From Candidatus Chryseobacterium colombiense (GTDB lineage: Bacteria; Bacteroidota; Bacteroidia; Flavobacteriales; Weeksellaceae), in assembly GCA_029203185.1 (NCBI GenBank), contig CP119310.1, positions 1,178,001 through 1,242,000 on the forward strand: a stretch of DNA of 64,000 bases. The letters are read 5' to 3'. Below are positions 1-7,764 of this stretch, piece by piece (position 1 is the stretch's first letter; each line of letters starts with the position of its first letter). The notes beneath the pieces were generated by a model that searched no databases, was not told the origin of the DNA, and worked only from the letters and a program-made list of their open reading frames with translations. The position numbers were made by a program, and so were the translations under genes.

Positions 1-128
1 ATAATAAAATGGAATTGAAAGGGAAAGCCATTCTTGATAAAATGACGATGGAACATCTCCAGTTTAAAGCCAATCCAACTGCAGAAGAACAAAAACTGCA
101 AAACCAATGGTTAACCGGTAAAAAATAA
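1..128 (+). CDS. C-terminal end of an unrecognised protein (5' end outside window)
   Basis: An open frame runs from the window edge to a TAA at 126-128. It gives about 42 residues ending in a charged, helix-like tail (...EEQKLQNQWLTGKK). A strong hairpin terminator follows four bases later, which supports this being the true end of a gene. Too little is present to name a family, and an in-frame ATG at 9 is most likely internal. Confidence 0.55.
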   Translation, partial: NKMELKGKAILDKMTMEHLQFKANPTAEEQKLQNQWLTGKK

Positions 129-131
129 AAG

Positions 132-157
132 AAAAGCGAGGAATTATCCTCGCTTTT
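132..157 (+). terminator. Rho-independent terminator
   Basis: An 11-bp stem (132-142 pairing with 147-157) with a four-base ATTA loop ends in a T run. It directly follows the stop of the partial gene at 128. Confidence 0.85.
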
Positions 158-192
158 TAATTTATAAATAATTGAAACATTAAATCTCTAAA

Positions 193-222
193 ATTGTCAT
201 TCCGAGGAATCGAGGAATCTCA
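193..222. repeat. Fragment of a dispersed palindromic repeat
   Basis: The segment starts ATTGTCATTCCGAGGAATC and runs on to GAGGAATCTC. The same motif family (TGTCATTCTGAA ... GAAGAATC) recurs at 15167-15245 and 43697-43817, and in degraded form at 2861-2948. This copy looks partial because only one arm is clear. Confidence 0.6.
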
Positions 223-284
223 CTCTTCAATGCGCTTCGCTCTTTTTGAATAAAAAATTTCCTTTGCAACAGTTTAATAAACAT

Positions 285-1457
285 TTAAACTTTTTCCCCT
301 TCAATTTTCCTGATCGTAATCCTGAAAGTAGTTCCCTTTCCTACTTCTGTCTGAACAATTTTGATATCTCCGTTATGGTATTCCTGAATCACTCTTTTAG
401 CTAATGACAATCCCAATCCCCAACCGCGTTTTTTAGTAGAATATCCCGGCTTAAAGGCATTTCTGGCCTGCTGTTTTGTCATTCCGCTTCCGTCGTCTTT
501 TACCTCTACAATAATGTTTTTACTTCTCTCAAAAACAGTCATCAACAAGTTACCTTGCCCCTTCATTGCGTCTACAGCGTTCTTCACAAGATTTTCGATC
601 ACCCAGCTCATCAGTATTTTATTGTGCGGAACCCAAATGGTATAAGTAGGCTGATGCAGCGTAAAATTGATTTTTTTAGAAATCCTTGTTTTCAGATAAT
701 CATAATTTTCCTGAATGGTTTCATTAAAGTTTTTATCATTGAGCTCCGGAACAGAACCTATTTTAGAAAATCTTTCCGAGATCGTACGTAAACGCTCAAT
801 ATCCTTTTCAATCTCGTGTACGCCTTCAGATTCAGGATTTTCAAGCTTCATAATTTCCATCCATCCAATCATGGAAGAAAGAGGTGTACCAATCTGATGG
901 GCGGTTTCTTTTGCCAATCCTGCCCAAAGATACCCTTCATCCGTTTTCTTGATCGTTCTCAGAAACCAAAATGAAAACAAAAAGTAAGACAGCACGAACA
1001 GACCTAATAGAAAAGGAAAATACTGAAGATCATTAAGAATTTTTGAATTATCATAATAAACAAACTGGTTATTTCCGTGCAGAATTTTTATTTCAATGGC
1101 CGGATATTTTTTTTCCATTTTTTTGGCTAAAGCAATAATTTCGTTTGGATTATCATGGATTTCCTGCGGCAAATTCTTATATTCTATAAGCTGATCATTG
1201 TTATCCAAAATAATGAGCGGAATCGTTGTATTGGAGCTGTAGATCGTCAAAAGCAATTCCTGAACCTCCAGACTGGGAGTCGTAACTTCCTGTTGAAATT
1301 TGATAGCATTCACCAAAATATCAACCCTTTTTACTTCTTCTTTCTTTAAATAATTTACGATGAGTGTTGATGCTATAACGATAGACACAACGACCAGCGT
1401 CATGAGAGAAAAAATAAACCAGTTGTTGAATCTGGAAAATATGGATTTCTTTTTCAA
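285..1457 (-). CDS. Sensor histidine kinase without HAMP domain
   Basis: This is a 390-residue membrane sensor kinase. Hydrophobic segments lie at about 13-36 and 147-166, with a sensor region of about 110 residues between them outside the membrane. The H-box AKETAHQIGTPLSS puts the phospho-accepting histidine at H187. The N-box (ENLVKNAVDAM) is at 288-298, the G1 box DDGSGMT at 321-327 and the G2 box GWGLGLSLAKR at 345-355. The H-box follows TM2 with only a short linker, so no HAMP domain is present. The gene starts six bases after the stop of dacB on the same strand, so the two are probably co-transcribed. No response regulator lies nearby, so it is an orphan kinase and its signal is unknown. 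Link to the cell wall is inference from the dacB neighbour. Confidence 0.9.
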   Translation of the reverse strand: MKKKSIFSRFNNWFIFSLMTLVVVSIVIASTLIVNYLKKEEVKRVDILVNAIKFQQEVTTPSLEVQELLLTIYSSNTTIPLIILDNNDQLIEYKNLPQEIHDNPNEIIALAKKMEKKYPAIEIKILHGNNQFVYYDNSKILNDLQYFPFLLGLFVLSYFLFSFWFLRTIKKTDEGYLWAGLAKETAHQIGTPLSSMIGWMEIMKLENPESEGVHEIEKDIERLRTISERFSKIGSVPELNDKNFNETIQENYDYLKTRISKKINFTLHQPTYTIWVPHNKILMSWVIENLVKNAVDAMKGQGNLLMTVFERSKNIIVEVKDDGSGMTKQQARNAFKPGYSTKKRGWGLGLSLAKRVIQEYHNGDIKIVQTEVGKGTTFRITIRKIEGEKV

Positions 1458-1463
1458 AGCAGG

Positions 1464-2837
1464 CTATTTTAAAACATTCAGGATTTTTTGAAGCTCTGTA
1501 CTTCCGCTTCCCTGATAATTGTTGATAATAATCGAAAATACATATTTTTTTCCGCCCTTCGAAGTATGAAAACCTGCAAAAGATTTGGTATCCTTCATCG
1601 TTCCGCTTTTCATTTTAAGACCGTTATCCTGAACCGGAAAACCATCATAATAAGCATCAAACCAAGGTTGCTTTTTAGTATACAATAATGCCTGAACTTC
1701 AGCTTTTGCAGAAACATAATTTTGAGGCGAAAGTCCGCTTCCATCTGCAAAATTGATCATATATCCGTTAATTCCCTTTGATTTCCAAAACTCTTTAAGG
1801 TAAGCCACTCCACTTTTAAAACTGGGATCTCCCTTTTTCTCTTTCCCTAATGTTTTAACTAAAGTTTCACCATACATATTCACACTCTTTCTCAAAAACC
1901 AGTAGACAATTTTATCTAATGTAGGGGATTGATAGGTAAGAATCATATTATTTTTGGGAGAAACCTGTATTGGTTTTCCTTCGATTTCAAGCTGAGCATT
2001 GGTAACTACTTTTCCGGAAAAATCAATCCCTGATTCTTTCAGCCATTCTTTTACTTCCATTCCCAACTGCAAAGGCGGATTCGGTACGGAACCCGAAACG
2101 GTCGTAACTTTTCCTGCGGGTAAGGTACCGTTAATTACAGCAACATCGGAATAGGGTGCTGTAAATACTAAGCTCTGATCAGAATTTCCGCCTGTTTTCA
2201 GATCATTCAGCCATTTTATTCCGGCCAAAGGATAAGAAAAGTTCTTAAAATCTGTTCCGCTGATATTCACATCAAACTGATTTTCTCTCCAGTTCACACT
2301 CCATACCCCGGCTCCATAGTAATTTCCTAAATCATCCCAAGGCCAGCCTCCGGGAATCGTCTGATGGTCAAAATAAGAATCATCAATAATTAAATCGCCC
2401 GAAATTTTTGTGATTCCGGCATTTTTTATGGCTTCAAGAAGTTCCTTTTTAAAATTTTCAGGCTTAAAAGATTCATATCTCCAGCTTCCCAACGTAGGAT
2501 CTCCGGTGGAACTGATAAAAAGATTACCGTTAAGATTTCCTCCTGAAATACTTCCGGAATAGCTTGATGTTGTTTTATAAGTGTAATCTTTGCCTAATGT
2601 TTCTAAAGCTGCTGCCGCCGTAAATATTTTCTGGGTAGAAGCTGTAGAAAAGCCTTTATTTCCCTGATATTCATAAATGAGTTTCCCTTCTTCATCAGAT
2701 ACATAAAATGATAGACTGGAAGCAATTGCTCCTGGAGAATTCATCAGATTTTTTGTAGCATTATCCAGCTTTTGGGCAATATCCTGAGCAAAAATAAGTT
2801 GTGTTGATAAAGTAAGAACTGCAAATGTTTTTTTCAT
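1464..2837 (-). CDS. dacB: D-alanyl-D-alanine carboxypeptidase/endopeptidase (PBP4 family)
   Basis: This 457-residue low-molecular-weight penicillin-binding protein belongs to peptidase family S13. Such enzymes trim the terminal D-Ala or cleave cross-links of peptidoglycan in the periplasm. A signal peptide (MKKTFAVLTLSTQLIFAQ) opens the protein. The three active-site motifs are in order: SxxK as S67-T-Q-K70, SxN as S318-V-N320 and K-S-G at 410-412. The long insert between the first two motifs is typical of the PBP4 family. The gene begins the unit dacB - sensor kinase. The region upstream holds a degraded dispersed repeat rather than an obvious promoter. Confidence 0.92.
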   Translation of the reverse strand: MKKTFAVLTLSTQLIFAQDIAQKLDNATKNLMNSPGAIASSLSFYVSDEEGKLIYEYQGNKGFSTASTQKIFTAAAALETLGKDYTYKTTSSYSGSISGGNLNGNLFISSTGDPTLGSWRYESFKPENFKKELLEAIKNAGITKISGDLIIDDSYFDHQTIPGGWPWDDLGNYYGAGVWSVNWRENQFDVNISGTDFKNFSYPLAGIKWLNDLKTGGNSDQSLVFTAPYSDVAVINGTLPAGKVTTVSGSVPNPPLQLGMEVKEWLKESGIDFSGKVVTNAQLEIEGKPIQVSPKNNMILTYQSPTLDKIVYWFLRKSVNMYGETLVKTLGKEKKGDPSFKSGVAYLKEFWKSKGINGYMINFADGSGLSPQNYVSAKAEVQALLYTKKQPWFDAYYDGFPVQDNGLKMKSGTMKDTKSFAGFHTSKGGKKYVFSIIINNYQGSGSTELQKILNVLK

Positions 2838-2860
2838 TGCGTTTTTTATTTTCTTTTTGT

Positions 2861-2948
2861 GAGATACTTCACCTCATTCAGTATGACGTTTTTAATAGTA
2901 AAAAGTCATTTTATATTGTGTCGTGCTGAGCGGAGTCGAAGCATCCTT
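2861..2948. repeat. Degenerate dispersed intergenic repeat
   Basis: The part GAGATACTTCACCTCATTCA followed by GTATGACG matches the reverse arm of the TGTCATTCTGAA...GAAGAATC repeat family. Some 30 bases on, TGTCGTGCTGAGCGGAGTCG followed by AAGCATCC is a second motif of the same general type. It lies between dacB and peptidase E and is non-coding. Confidence 0.5.
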
Positions 2949-3006
2949 ACCTATTAAATATGATCCTGAAACCATATTATTTAATTCAAATATAATTAAA
3001 ATAAAG

Positions 3007-3699
3007 TTACAGTTCAGAACCCGCCTCAATCTCGTAAGGTTCCTTATCTTTTTCAAAAACTCTTGTTAATTCATTACCTTCAACAGTGATTTTATCTCCA
3101 ATTCTTCTGATCCAGTTCCCCTCACGAAGTCCCACAACTTTTAGATCATTCTGCGTTAAAAATTCTTTGATTCTGGTTTCTCTCGTTTCTCCGTTATGCT
3201 TCAAATCAGGATTCGGGTCCAAATAATGCGGATTCAAATTAAACGGAACCAGTCCCATACAATCAAAACTTGGCGGATAAACAATAGGCATATCATTCGT
3301 TGTTTTCATATTTTGTCCGCCGATGTTACTTCCCGCACTGCATCCCAAATAAGGTTTTCCACTCTCAACATTTTGCTTTACAACAGACATTATTTTTTCT
3401 TCATGCAATGTTTTTACCAGCAAAAAAGTGTTTCCGCCTCCTGTAAAATATCCTTTTGCACTGTTTAAAGCTTCAGTTTTATCTTCAAATTCGTGAAGAC
3501 CTCTCACTTTTATATTGATGGTTTCAAAAAAAGAACGTGCTTTTGCTGTATAATCATCATGAGAAATTCCACCTGGTCTCGCAAAAGGTATAAATATAAT
3601 CTCATCTATCCCGTTATATAACTGAATTAATTCTTCTCTTAAATACTCCAGATATTCTCCTCCGAAAAGTGTGGAAGTGGAAGCCAATATGATATTCAT
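3007..3699 (-). CDS. pepE: Dipeptidase E (Asp-Xaa dipeptidase, family S51)
   Basis: The protein cleaves N-terminal aspartyl dipeptides in the cytoplasm. Starting at the ATG at 3697-3699 gives about 230 residues beginning MNIILASTSTLFGGEYLEYL, the usual S51 N-terminus. The frame is open upstream to 3750, but the extra 17 residues are not family-like. The nucleophile serine lies in YLGCSAGSN, the S51 signature, with the glycine-rich FTGGGNTFLL strand before it. It is a monocistronic gene that reads away from the TPR gene at 3883. The family call is strong; the exact start is inferred from family length. Confidence 0.9.
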   Translation of the reverse strand: MNIILASTSTLFGGEYLEYLREELIQLYNGIDEIIFIPFARPGGISHDDYTAKARSFFETINIKVRGLHEFEDKTEALNSAKGYFTGGGNTFLLVKTLHEEKIMSVVKQNVESGKPYLGCSAGSNIGGQNMKTTNDMPIVYPPSFDCMGLVPFNLNPHYLDPNPDLKHNGETRETRIKEFLTQNDLKVVGLREGNWIRRIGDKITVEGNELTRVFEKDKEPYEIEAGSEL

Positions 3700-3882
3700 A
3701 TAAAATATATTTTGATAAAAGTTCAGATACAAAGATAGCTGAAACCGCACCGAATCAAAAATTTCGATAAAAAAAGATAGAATGTTCTTAATATTTTCTA
3801 AAAAAACTTAAGGGTTCTAAAATTTAGATTTTTATGGAATTATTCTTGAACTTTCTCTATCACAATTCGAAAATATAATGTT

Positions 3883-4428
3883 ATGAAAATGATTAAAATG
3901 AACACAAAAAGTCTGATTGCAGGTTTATTATTTGCAGGAGGTTTAAGTTTGATAAACGCCCAAACGACTCAACAGACAGATACCCAGAAAACGGTTCAGA
4001 ATGCAGTCAACCCAACTATTGATGGTCTTAAAAAACAAATTGAAGCCAATCCAAAAGATACCAATGCTTTGGCAAAGTTAGCCACCGCTTATCAGGAAGC
4101 TTCAGATTGGGCCAATGCTGTAGATACGTGGAAAAAAATATCTGTTTTACTTCCCGATTGGGCACCGTCATATTATAGCCAAGCCTATGCTTATCAATCT
4201 GCAAAAGATGATATAAATGCGAAACTTGCCTATGAAAAGTATATAGCCACTGTAAAACCGGAAGAGGTTGAACAGAATAAGAAAAACCTGGCGTATGCTT
4301 ATTTTTACCTTGCTTTTTCTGAGCAGAAAAATAACCCGGATAAAGCAAAAGAGCATATTGCCAAATCCATACAGTATGATCCAAGCAATGAGGATGCTGT
4401 AAAATTGAGTAAAGCTTTAAATTCATAG
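3883..4428 (+). CDS. Secreted TPR repeat protein
   Basis: The 181-residue product has a signal peptide ending near ...GGLSLINAQ and then tandem tetratricopeptide helices. Examples are KDTNALAKLATAYQEASDWA, then the PSYYSQAYAYQSAKDDINA helix pair, and NKAKEHIAKSIQYDPSNEDA-like helices at the end. TPR folds mediate protein-protein contacts, and here they would act in the periplasm. Alternative starts at the third and sixth codons (both ATG) would shorten the signal peptide. The partner is unknown. The gene ends in a bidirectional terminator shared with the convergent YdeI-like gene. Confidence 0.8.
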   Translation: MKMIKMNTKSLIAGLLFAGGLSLINAQTTQQTDTQKTVQNAVNPTIDGLKKQIEANPKDTNALAKLATAYQEASDWANAVDTWKKISVLLPDWAPSYYSQAYAYQSAKDDINAKLAYEKYIATVKPEEVEQNKKNLAYAYFYLAFSEQKNNPDKAKEHIAKSIQYDPSNEDAVKLSKALNS

Positions 4429-4431
4429 ATC

Positions 4432-4469
4432 ATTAAAAAGGTTCAGAAATTAATCTGAACCTTTTTAAT
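4432..4469. terminator. Bidirectional terminator
   Basis: A perfect 15-bp stem (4432-4446 with 4455-4469) and an 8-base loop lie between convergent genes. A and T runs flank it on both strands. The stop codon of the minus-strand gene (4465-4467) is inside the stem. Confidence 0.85.
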
Positions 4470-4950
4470 TTATTTTCTTTCCGAAAAAATCGGTTTCACC
4501 ATGCAAATGCTTTATAATCTTTTCTATATTCCTCTGAATGCTTGCTTCGGTTTTCAGATTATTGATATAGCGGATAAGCTCTGTTTTTCTCGAAGGAATT
4601 AAATTTTCAAAATTTTTTAAAGCAACTGGATTTTCCTGTATCGCTTTCTCTAACTGAGGATGAATAGAAACTGTTCTGTCTTTATTATCATATTCAACAA
4701 AGACTTCTATGTTCTCTCCTACTCTTTTCGGAGAATCTTTGAGCATTATCATATTGATATACAACCGCCATTCTCCGAGATATTTCATGAGATTCTGTGT
4801 ATATTCTTTGCCATTTACAGTTCCTTTCACCGGAATCGGGCTCTTATTTCTTCCAGAGGCTTCAAAAATTTCATTCAAAACTTCCTCAGGAAGAAAAACA
4901 AAAGGATTGATTCCGATAATTTCCAACTTTGCTTTGAAGAGGTTTTTCAT
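4465..4950 (-). CDS. YdeI/OmdA-family protein with DUF1905 domain
   Basis: The 161-residue cytoplasmic protein has two parts. Residues about 3-95 match the DUF1905 pattern (KAKLEIIG..PFVFLPEEVLNEI, then VKGTVNGKEYTQNLMKYLGEWRLYINMIML). Residues about 105-161 look like the YdeI/OmdA helical domain (SIHPQLEKAIQENPVALKNFENLIPSRKTELIRYINNLK). Members of the latter family have been linked to bacteriocin protection, but no function is firmly established for this arrangement. It is a single gene convergent with the TPR gene. The family call rests on my recognition of these patterns. Confidence 0.75.
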   Translation of the reverse strand: MKNLFKAKLEIIGINPFVFLPEEVLNEIFEASGRNKSPIPVKGTVNGKEYTQNLMKYLGEWRLYINMIMLKDSPKRVGENIEVFVEYDNKDRTVSIHPQLEKAIQENPVALKNFENLIPSRKTELIRYINNLKTEASIQRNIEKIIKHLHGETDFFGKKIN

Positions 4951-5142
4951 TGTTATAAATTTAATTATTTTTAAACCATCCTGTCAAAAATTCTTTGAAT
5001 TTTCGCCACCCCTTCAAAGGAGGAGAATTTTAAGTCATTAATGCAGCCTTTACATTAATTGCACAAAGTTTTTAACAAAAAATCAAGAAACACGAATCCC
5101 AAATCTCAGCCTAAATTAATTTTCCACTCACAAAGGAATCAT

Positions 5143-5150
5143 TATCTTTG
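5143..5150 (+). promoter_or_regulatory. Bacteroidetes -7 element for fsa
   Basis: TATCTTTG matches the TAnnTTTG -7 consensus of Bacteroidetes sigma-ABfr promoters and lies 21 bases before the fsa ATG. No clear -33 TTG is visible. The 5' leader would be about 15 bases. Confidence 0.55.
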
Positions 5151-5171
5151 CATCAATAAATCTAGAAACAA

Positions 5172-5825
5172 ATGAAATTTTTTATTGACACAGCCAATTT
5201 AGATCAGATTAAGGAAGCTAAAGATCTTGGAATTTTAGATGGAGTGACTACCAATCCTTCATTAATGGCAAAAGAAGGCATCCAGGGAGCTGAAGCGATC
5301 AAAAATCATTACAAGGCGATCTGCGAAATTGTAGACGGAGATATTTCTGCGGAAGTTCTTTCAACTACGTATGAAGAAATGATCAAAGAAGGGGAAGAAT
5401 TGGCGGCAATCCATCCAAACATTGTGGTAAAAATTCCAATGATTAAGGATGGTATCAAAGCGTTAAAATATTTTTCTGATAAAGGAATCAAAACTAACTG
5501 CACCTTGATTTTTTCTCCGGGACAGGCTCTTTTAGCAGCTAAAGCCGGTGCTACTTATGTTTCTCCTTTTTTAGGAAGATTAGATGATATTACTACTGAC
5601 GGATTAAACCTGATTCAGGAAATCAGATTGATTTTTGATAATTATATGTATGAAACTGAAATTTTAGCAGCTTCTATCCGTCATTCCATGCATATTATCG
5701 ACTGTGCGAAGATTGGTGCAGATGTAATCACCTCTCCACTGCCTCCGATCTTGAGTTTGTTGAAACACCCGTTAACAGACAGCGGATTGGCTCAGTTTAT
5801 TGCAGATTCTCAGAAATTAGCTTAA
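5172..5825 (+). CDS. fsa: Fructose-6-phosphate aldolase (small transaldolase family)
   Basis: The 217-residue enzyme belongs to the short transaldolase/FSA family of class I aldolases. Family members carry out dihydroxyacetone transfer or fructose-6-phosphate cleavage in the cytoplasm. The start MKFFIDTANLDQIKEAKDLG and GVTTNPSLMAKEG are family signatures. The Schiff-base lysine is K87 in IVVKIPM, and CTLIFSPGQALLAAKAGATY and SPFLGRLDD line the barrel. Length matches the short family, not the 310+ residue TalB type. FSA and short transaldolases cannot be separated by eye, so the substrate is inferred. A -7 promoter lies just upstream and an unusually strong hairpin just downstream. Confidence 0.9.
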   Translation: MKFFIDTANLDQIKEAKDLGILDGVTTNPSLMAKEGIQGAEAIKNHYKAICEIVDGDISAEVLSTTYEEMIKEGEELAAIHPNIVVKIPMIKDGIKALKYFSDKGIKTNCTLIFSPGQALLAAKAGATYVSPFLGRLDDITTDGLNLIQEIRLIFDNYMYETEILAASIRHSMHIIDCAKIGADVITSPLPPILSLLKHPLTDSGLAQFIADSQKLA

Positions 5826-5842
5826 GAAATCTTTTTTAAGTT

Positions 5843-5893
5843 CAAATAATAGAAACGCGCGAAACTTTCAGTTTCGCGCGTTTCTATTATTTG
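5843..5893. terminator. Perfect 24-bp bidirectional terminator
   Basis: Bases 5843-5866 pair with 5870-5893 without a single mismatch around a three-base TTC loop. The core contains GAAACGCGCGAAAC. It separates the convergent fsa and GLPGLI genes, and the GLPGLI stop codon (5887-5889) lies inside the right arm. Confidence 0.9.
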
Positions 5894-6732
5894 AGTAAAT
5901 ACAGCTCAAGAACATTATTGTTTTTTGCATTTTCTTCCTTCGCTTTCTTTTCCCTTTCTCTAAACATTTTTTCGGGATCCAGAGGTTTCCCACTTTCGTC
6001 TACGATGGTTACTTTTGTATTTCCGGACATCATCTGTCTCATCCCTTTGTTGGGATTCTTTCGGTGATCAATAAACTGTTTTTTATATTGATCGGGGTCT
6101 ACTTCAACCATACTTCCGACGATTTTCTTTTCCGAATCACTTTTCCATTCCGGATTATTGGGAATTTTTACAATCCCCTTCAGTACAAAAGAATGAGATT
6201 GGGTTTTATCTTCTATTTTAATAATCATTCCCGGGAGTCCGCGAAATTTATAGGGACCATCCTGAATAGGAAGATCGGGAACAAACCAGGCAGTCCATTG
6301 CCTTCCTGCAAAATCTGTTGTTGCTTTCTGAGCACTAAATTCGCCGATTTTTTCTTTTTCCGGAAGGATTTTCCAATCCATTTTTCTCTGATCATTCACT
6401 TTATAATAATCCACCTCCAATGGGTTAAAAAATAAAACTTTATAATCAGGATATGATTTCTCAACGGTGAAAGCTATTTTCCCATAATCTATTCCACTGA
6501 AATCCCGCATGCCTTTTGTGATTCTGTCTTCTCTTGTTGAATCTGCGGCAAAGTTTTTTTTGCTGTAAAACTTAGATCCCTTTTTAGCGATATCCAGGTA
6601 CATGATTTCCTGCTCCGCATTATTTTTATCCGTGGAATCCGTCACAAATTTATATTCATAAATAAAACGCTGGTTCTGAGCCAGCATGAAAACGCTTAAA
6701 AATGAAAACACTCCCAGAATAATTCTCTTCAT
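5887..6732 (-). CDS. GLPGLI family secreted protein
   Basis: With the ATG at 6730-6732 the product has 281 residues and a signal peptide MKRIILGVFSFLSVFMLAQ. The frame is open to a TTG at 6747, but that codon overlaps a promoter -7 element, so the ATG is preferred. The family motif appears as GLPGMIIKIED, preceded by WTAWFVPDLPIQDGPYKF. GLPGLI proteins are found in Bacteroidetes and have no established function; a periplasmic or surface role is likely from the signal peptide. It is a paralogue of the protein at 6851-7753 and lies downstream of BlaI/M56 genes. Its own -7 box suggests separate transcription. Confidence 0.85.
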   Translation of the reverse strand: MKRIILGVFSFLSVFMLAQNQRFIYEYKFVTDSTDKNNAEQEIMYLDIAKKGSKFYSKKNFAADSTREDRITKGMRDFSGIDYGKIAFTVEKSYPDYKVLFFNPLEVDYYKVNDQRKMDWKILPEKEKIGEFSAQKATTDFAGRQWTAWFVPDLPIQDGPYKFRGLPGMIIKIEDKTQSHSFVLKGIVKIPNNPEWKSDSEKKIVGSMVEVDPDQYKKQFIDHRKNPNKGMRQMMSGNTKVTIVDESGKPLDPEKMFREREKKAKEENAKNNNVLELYLLK

Positions 6733-6744
6733 ATTGATTTTTTT

Positions 6745-6752
6745 CAAAGATA
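6745..6752 (-). promoter_or_regulatory. -7 element for the downstream GLPGLI gene
   Basis: On the minus strand TATCTTTG matches TAnnTTTG, 12 bases before the ATG at 6732. It overlaps the TTG that would otherwise extend the reading frame, which decides the start. The predicted leader is very short. Confidence 0.45.
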
Positions 6753-6850
6753 ATTTTTTTAAATTAAATTTTTATTGGATTTGTTTGAGGTATAAAGAAA
6801 AAGCAGGAAAATTTTTATTGATCCTGCTTTCATTAGAAAATATATGTATT

Positions 6851-7753
6851 TTAATTTACTAGGTCCGGTTCGATAGGATTATTATTTTTGGCTAAATTTT
6901 CTTTAGTTCTTTTTTCCATTTCTCTGAACACCTGATTAGGATCCGAGATTTCTTTTCCGTCCGCCGTTTTTGTTTTAAAAACCATTTTCGTGTTGCCATC
7001 ATTTTTCATCATCATTTCCCTCATATTTTTTGTAGGATCATTCACATATGCTTTCCATGCTTTTTTAAACTGATCTTTTGTTATCTCAATATCTTTACCT
7101 CCCATTCCGAATAATTTGATGTTCTCAGGTAAAGTAAGCTCTTTCTCTTCTGTTTTGTTCTGAAGCACTTTATTTCCTATCAAAGTCATCACATGAGAAC
7201 CTGTCGTGTCCTCTATTTTAACAATCAGTCCTGGTAATCCATAAAAAGTATAAGGTCCGTCCTGAAAAGGGAGATCACTGGCAAACCAGGCGATCCATTC
7301 TCTTCCTCCAAAGTTTGTTGTAGCTTTCTGGGCCATATATTCTCCAACTTTTTGTTTTTCAGTCTGTATTTTCCACTCAGGCTTTTTGTCTTCTTTTATC
7401 TTATAATAATCGTTGGAAATATTTCTGAAAAGATAGGTTTTAAAGTCTGGATATGACTTCGTTACTCTATAAGATACCTGTCCCGGTTTTTCTCTTTTAC
7501 TGATATTTATATTTCCTGAGAATGCTTTGATCTGCTTTTCCAGATCTGCTCTTTGAGTGGAATCTGCAATATATTTGTCACGGCTGTAGTAGGAAGATCC
7601 TGTCTTATCTATGTCCAGAAACATCATTTCTGTTTTCACATCCGTTTTATCATTAGAGTCGGGAATAAACTTATATTCATAAAAAAATCGGTTGATCTGA
7701 GCATGGGCAATAAGTCCAACCAGGATAAGGCTAAAGATTAAAAGTTTTTTCAT
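6851..7753 (-). CDS. GLPGLI family secreted protein
   Basis: The 300-residue product has a signal peptide (MKKLLIFSLILVGLIAHAQ) and the full motif GLPGLIVKIED after WIAWFASDLPFQDGPYTFY. It aligns over its length with the GLPGLI protein at 5887-6732 (RFFYEYKFIPDSNDKTD against RFIYEYKFVTDSTDKNN), so the two are tandem paralogues. The start lies 11 bases downstream of an M56 metallopeptidase stop, so it is probably in the BlaI-M56 operon. Function is unknown. The repeated pairing of M56 peptidases and GLPGLI proteins here suggests, without proving, that the pair works together in the envelope. Confidence 0.87.
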   Translation of the reverse strand: MKKLLIFSLILVGLIAHAQINRFFYEYKFIPDSNDKTDVKTEMMFLDIDKTGSSYYSRDKYIADSTQRADLEKQIKAFSGNINISKREKPGQVSYRVTKSYPDFKTYLFRNISNDYYKIKEDKKPEWKIQTEKQKVGEYMAQKATTNFGGREWIAWFASDLPFQDGPYTFYGLPGLIVKIEDTTGSHVMTLIGNKVLQNKTEEKELTLPENIKLFGMGGKDIEITKDQFKKAWKAYVNDPTKNMREMMMKNDGNTKMVFKTKTADGKEISDPNQVFREMEKRTKENLAKNNNPIEPDLVN

Positions 7754-7764
7754 TTTTTTCTCAA

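Noticed and set aside
4028..4426. A 132-codon minus-strand frame within the TPR gene
   Set aside because: It lies opposite a gene with clear TPR repeats and a signal peptide, and its translation shows no domain. It is a shadow frame.
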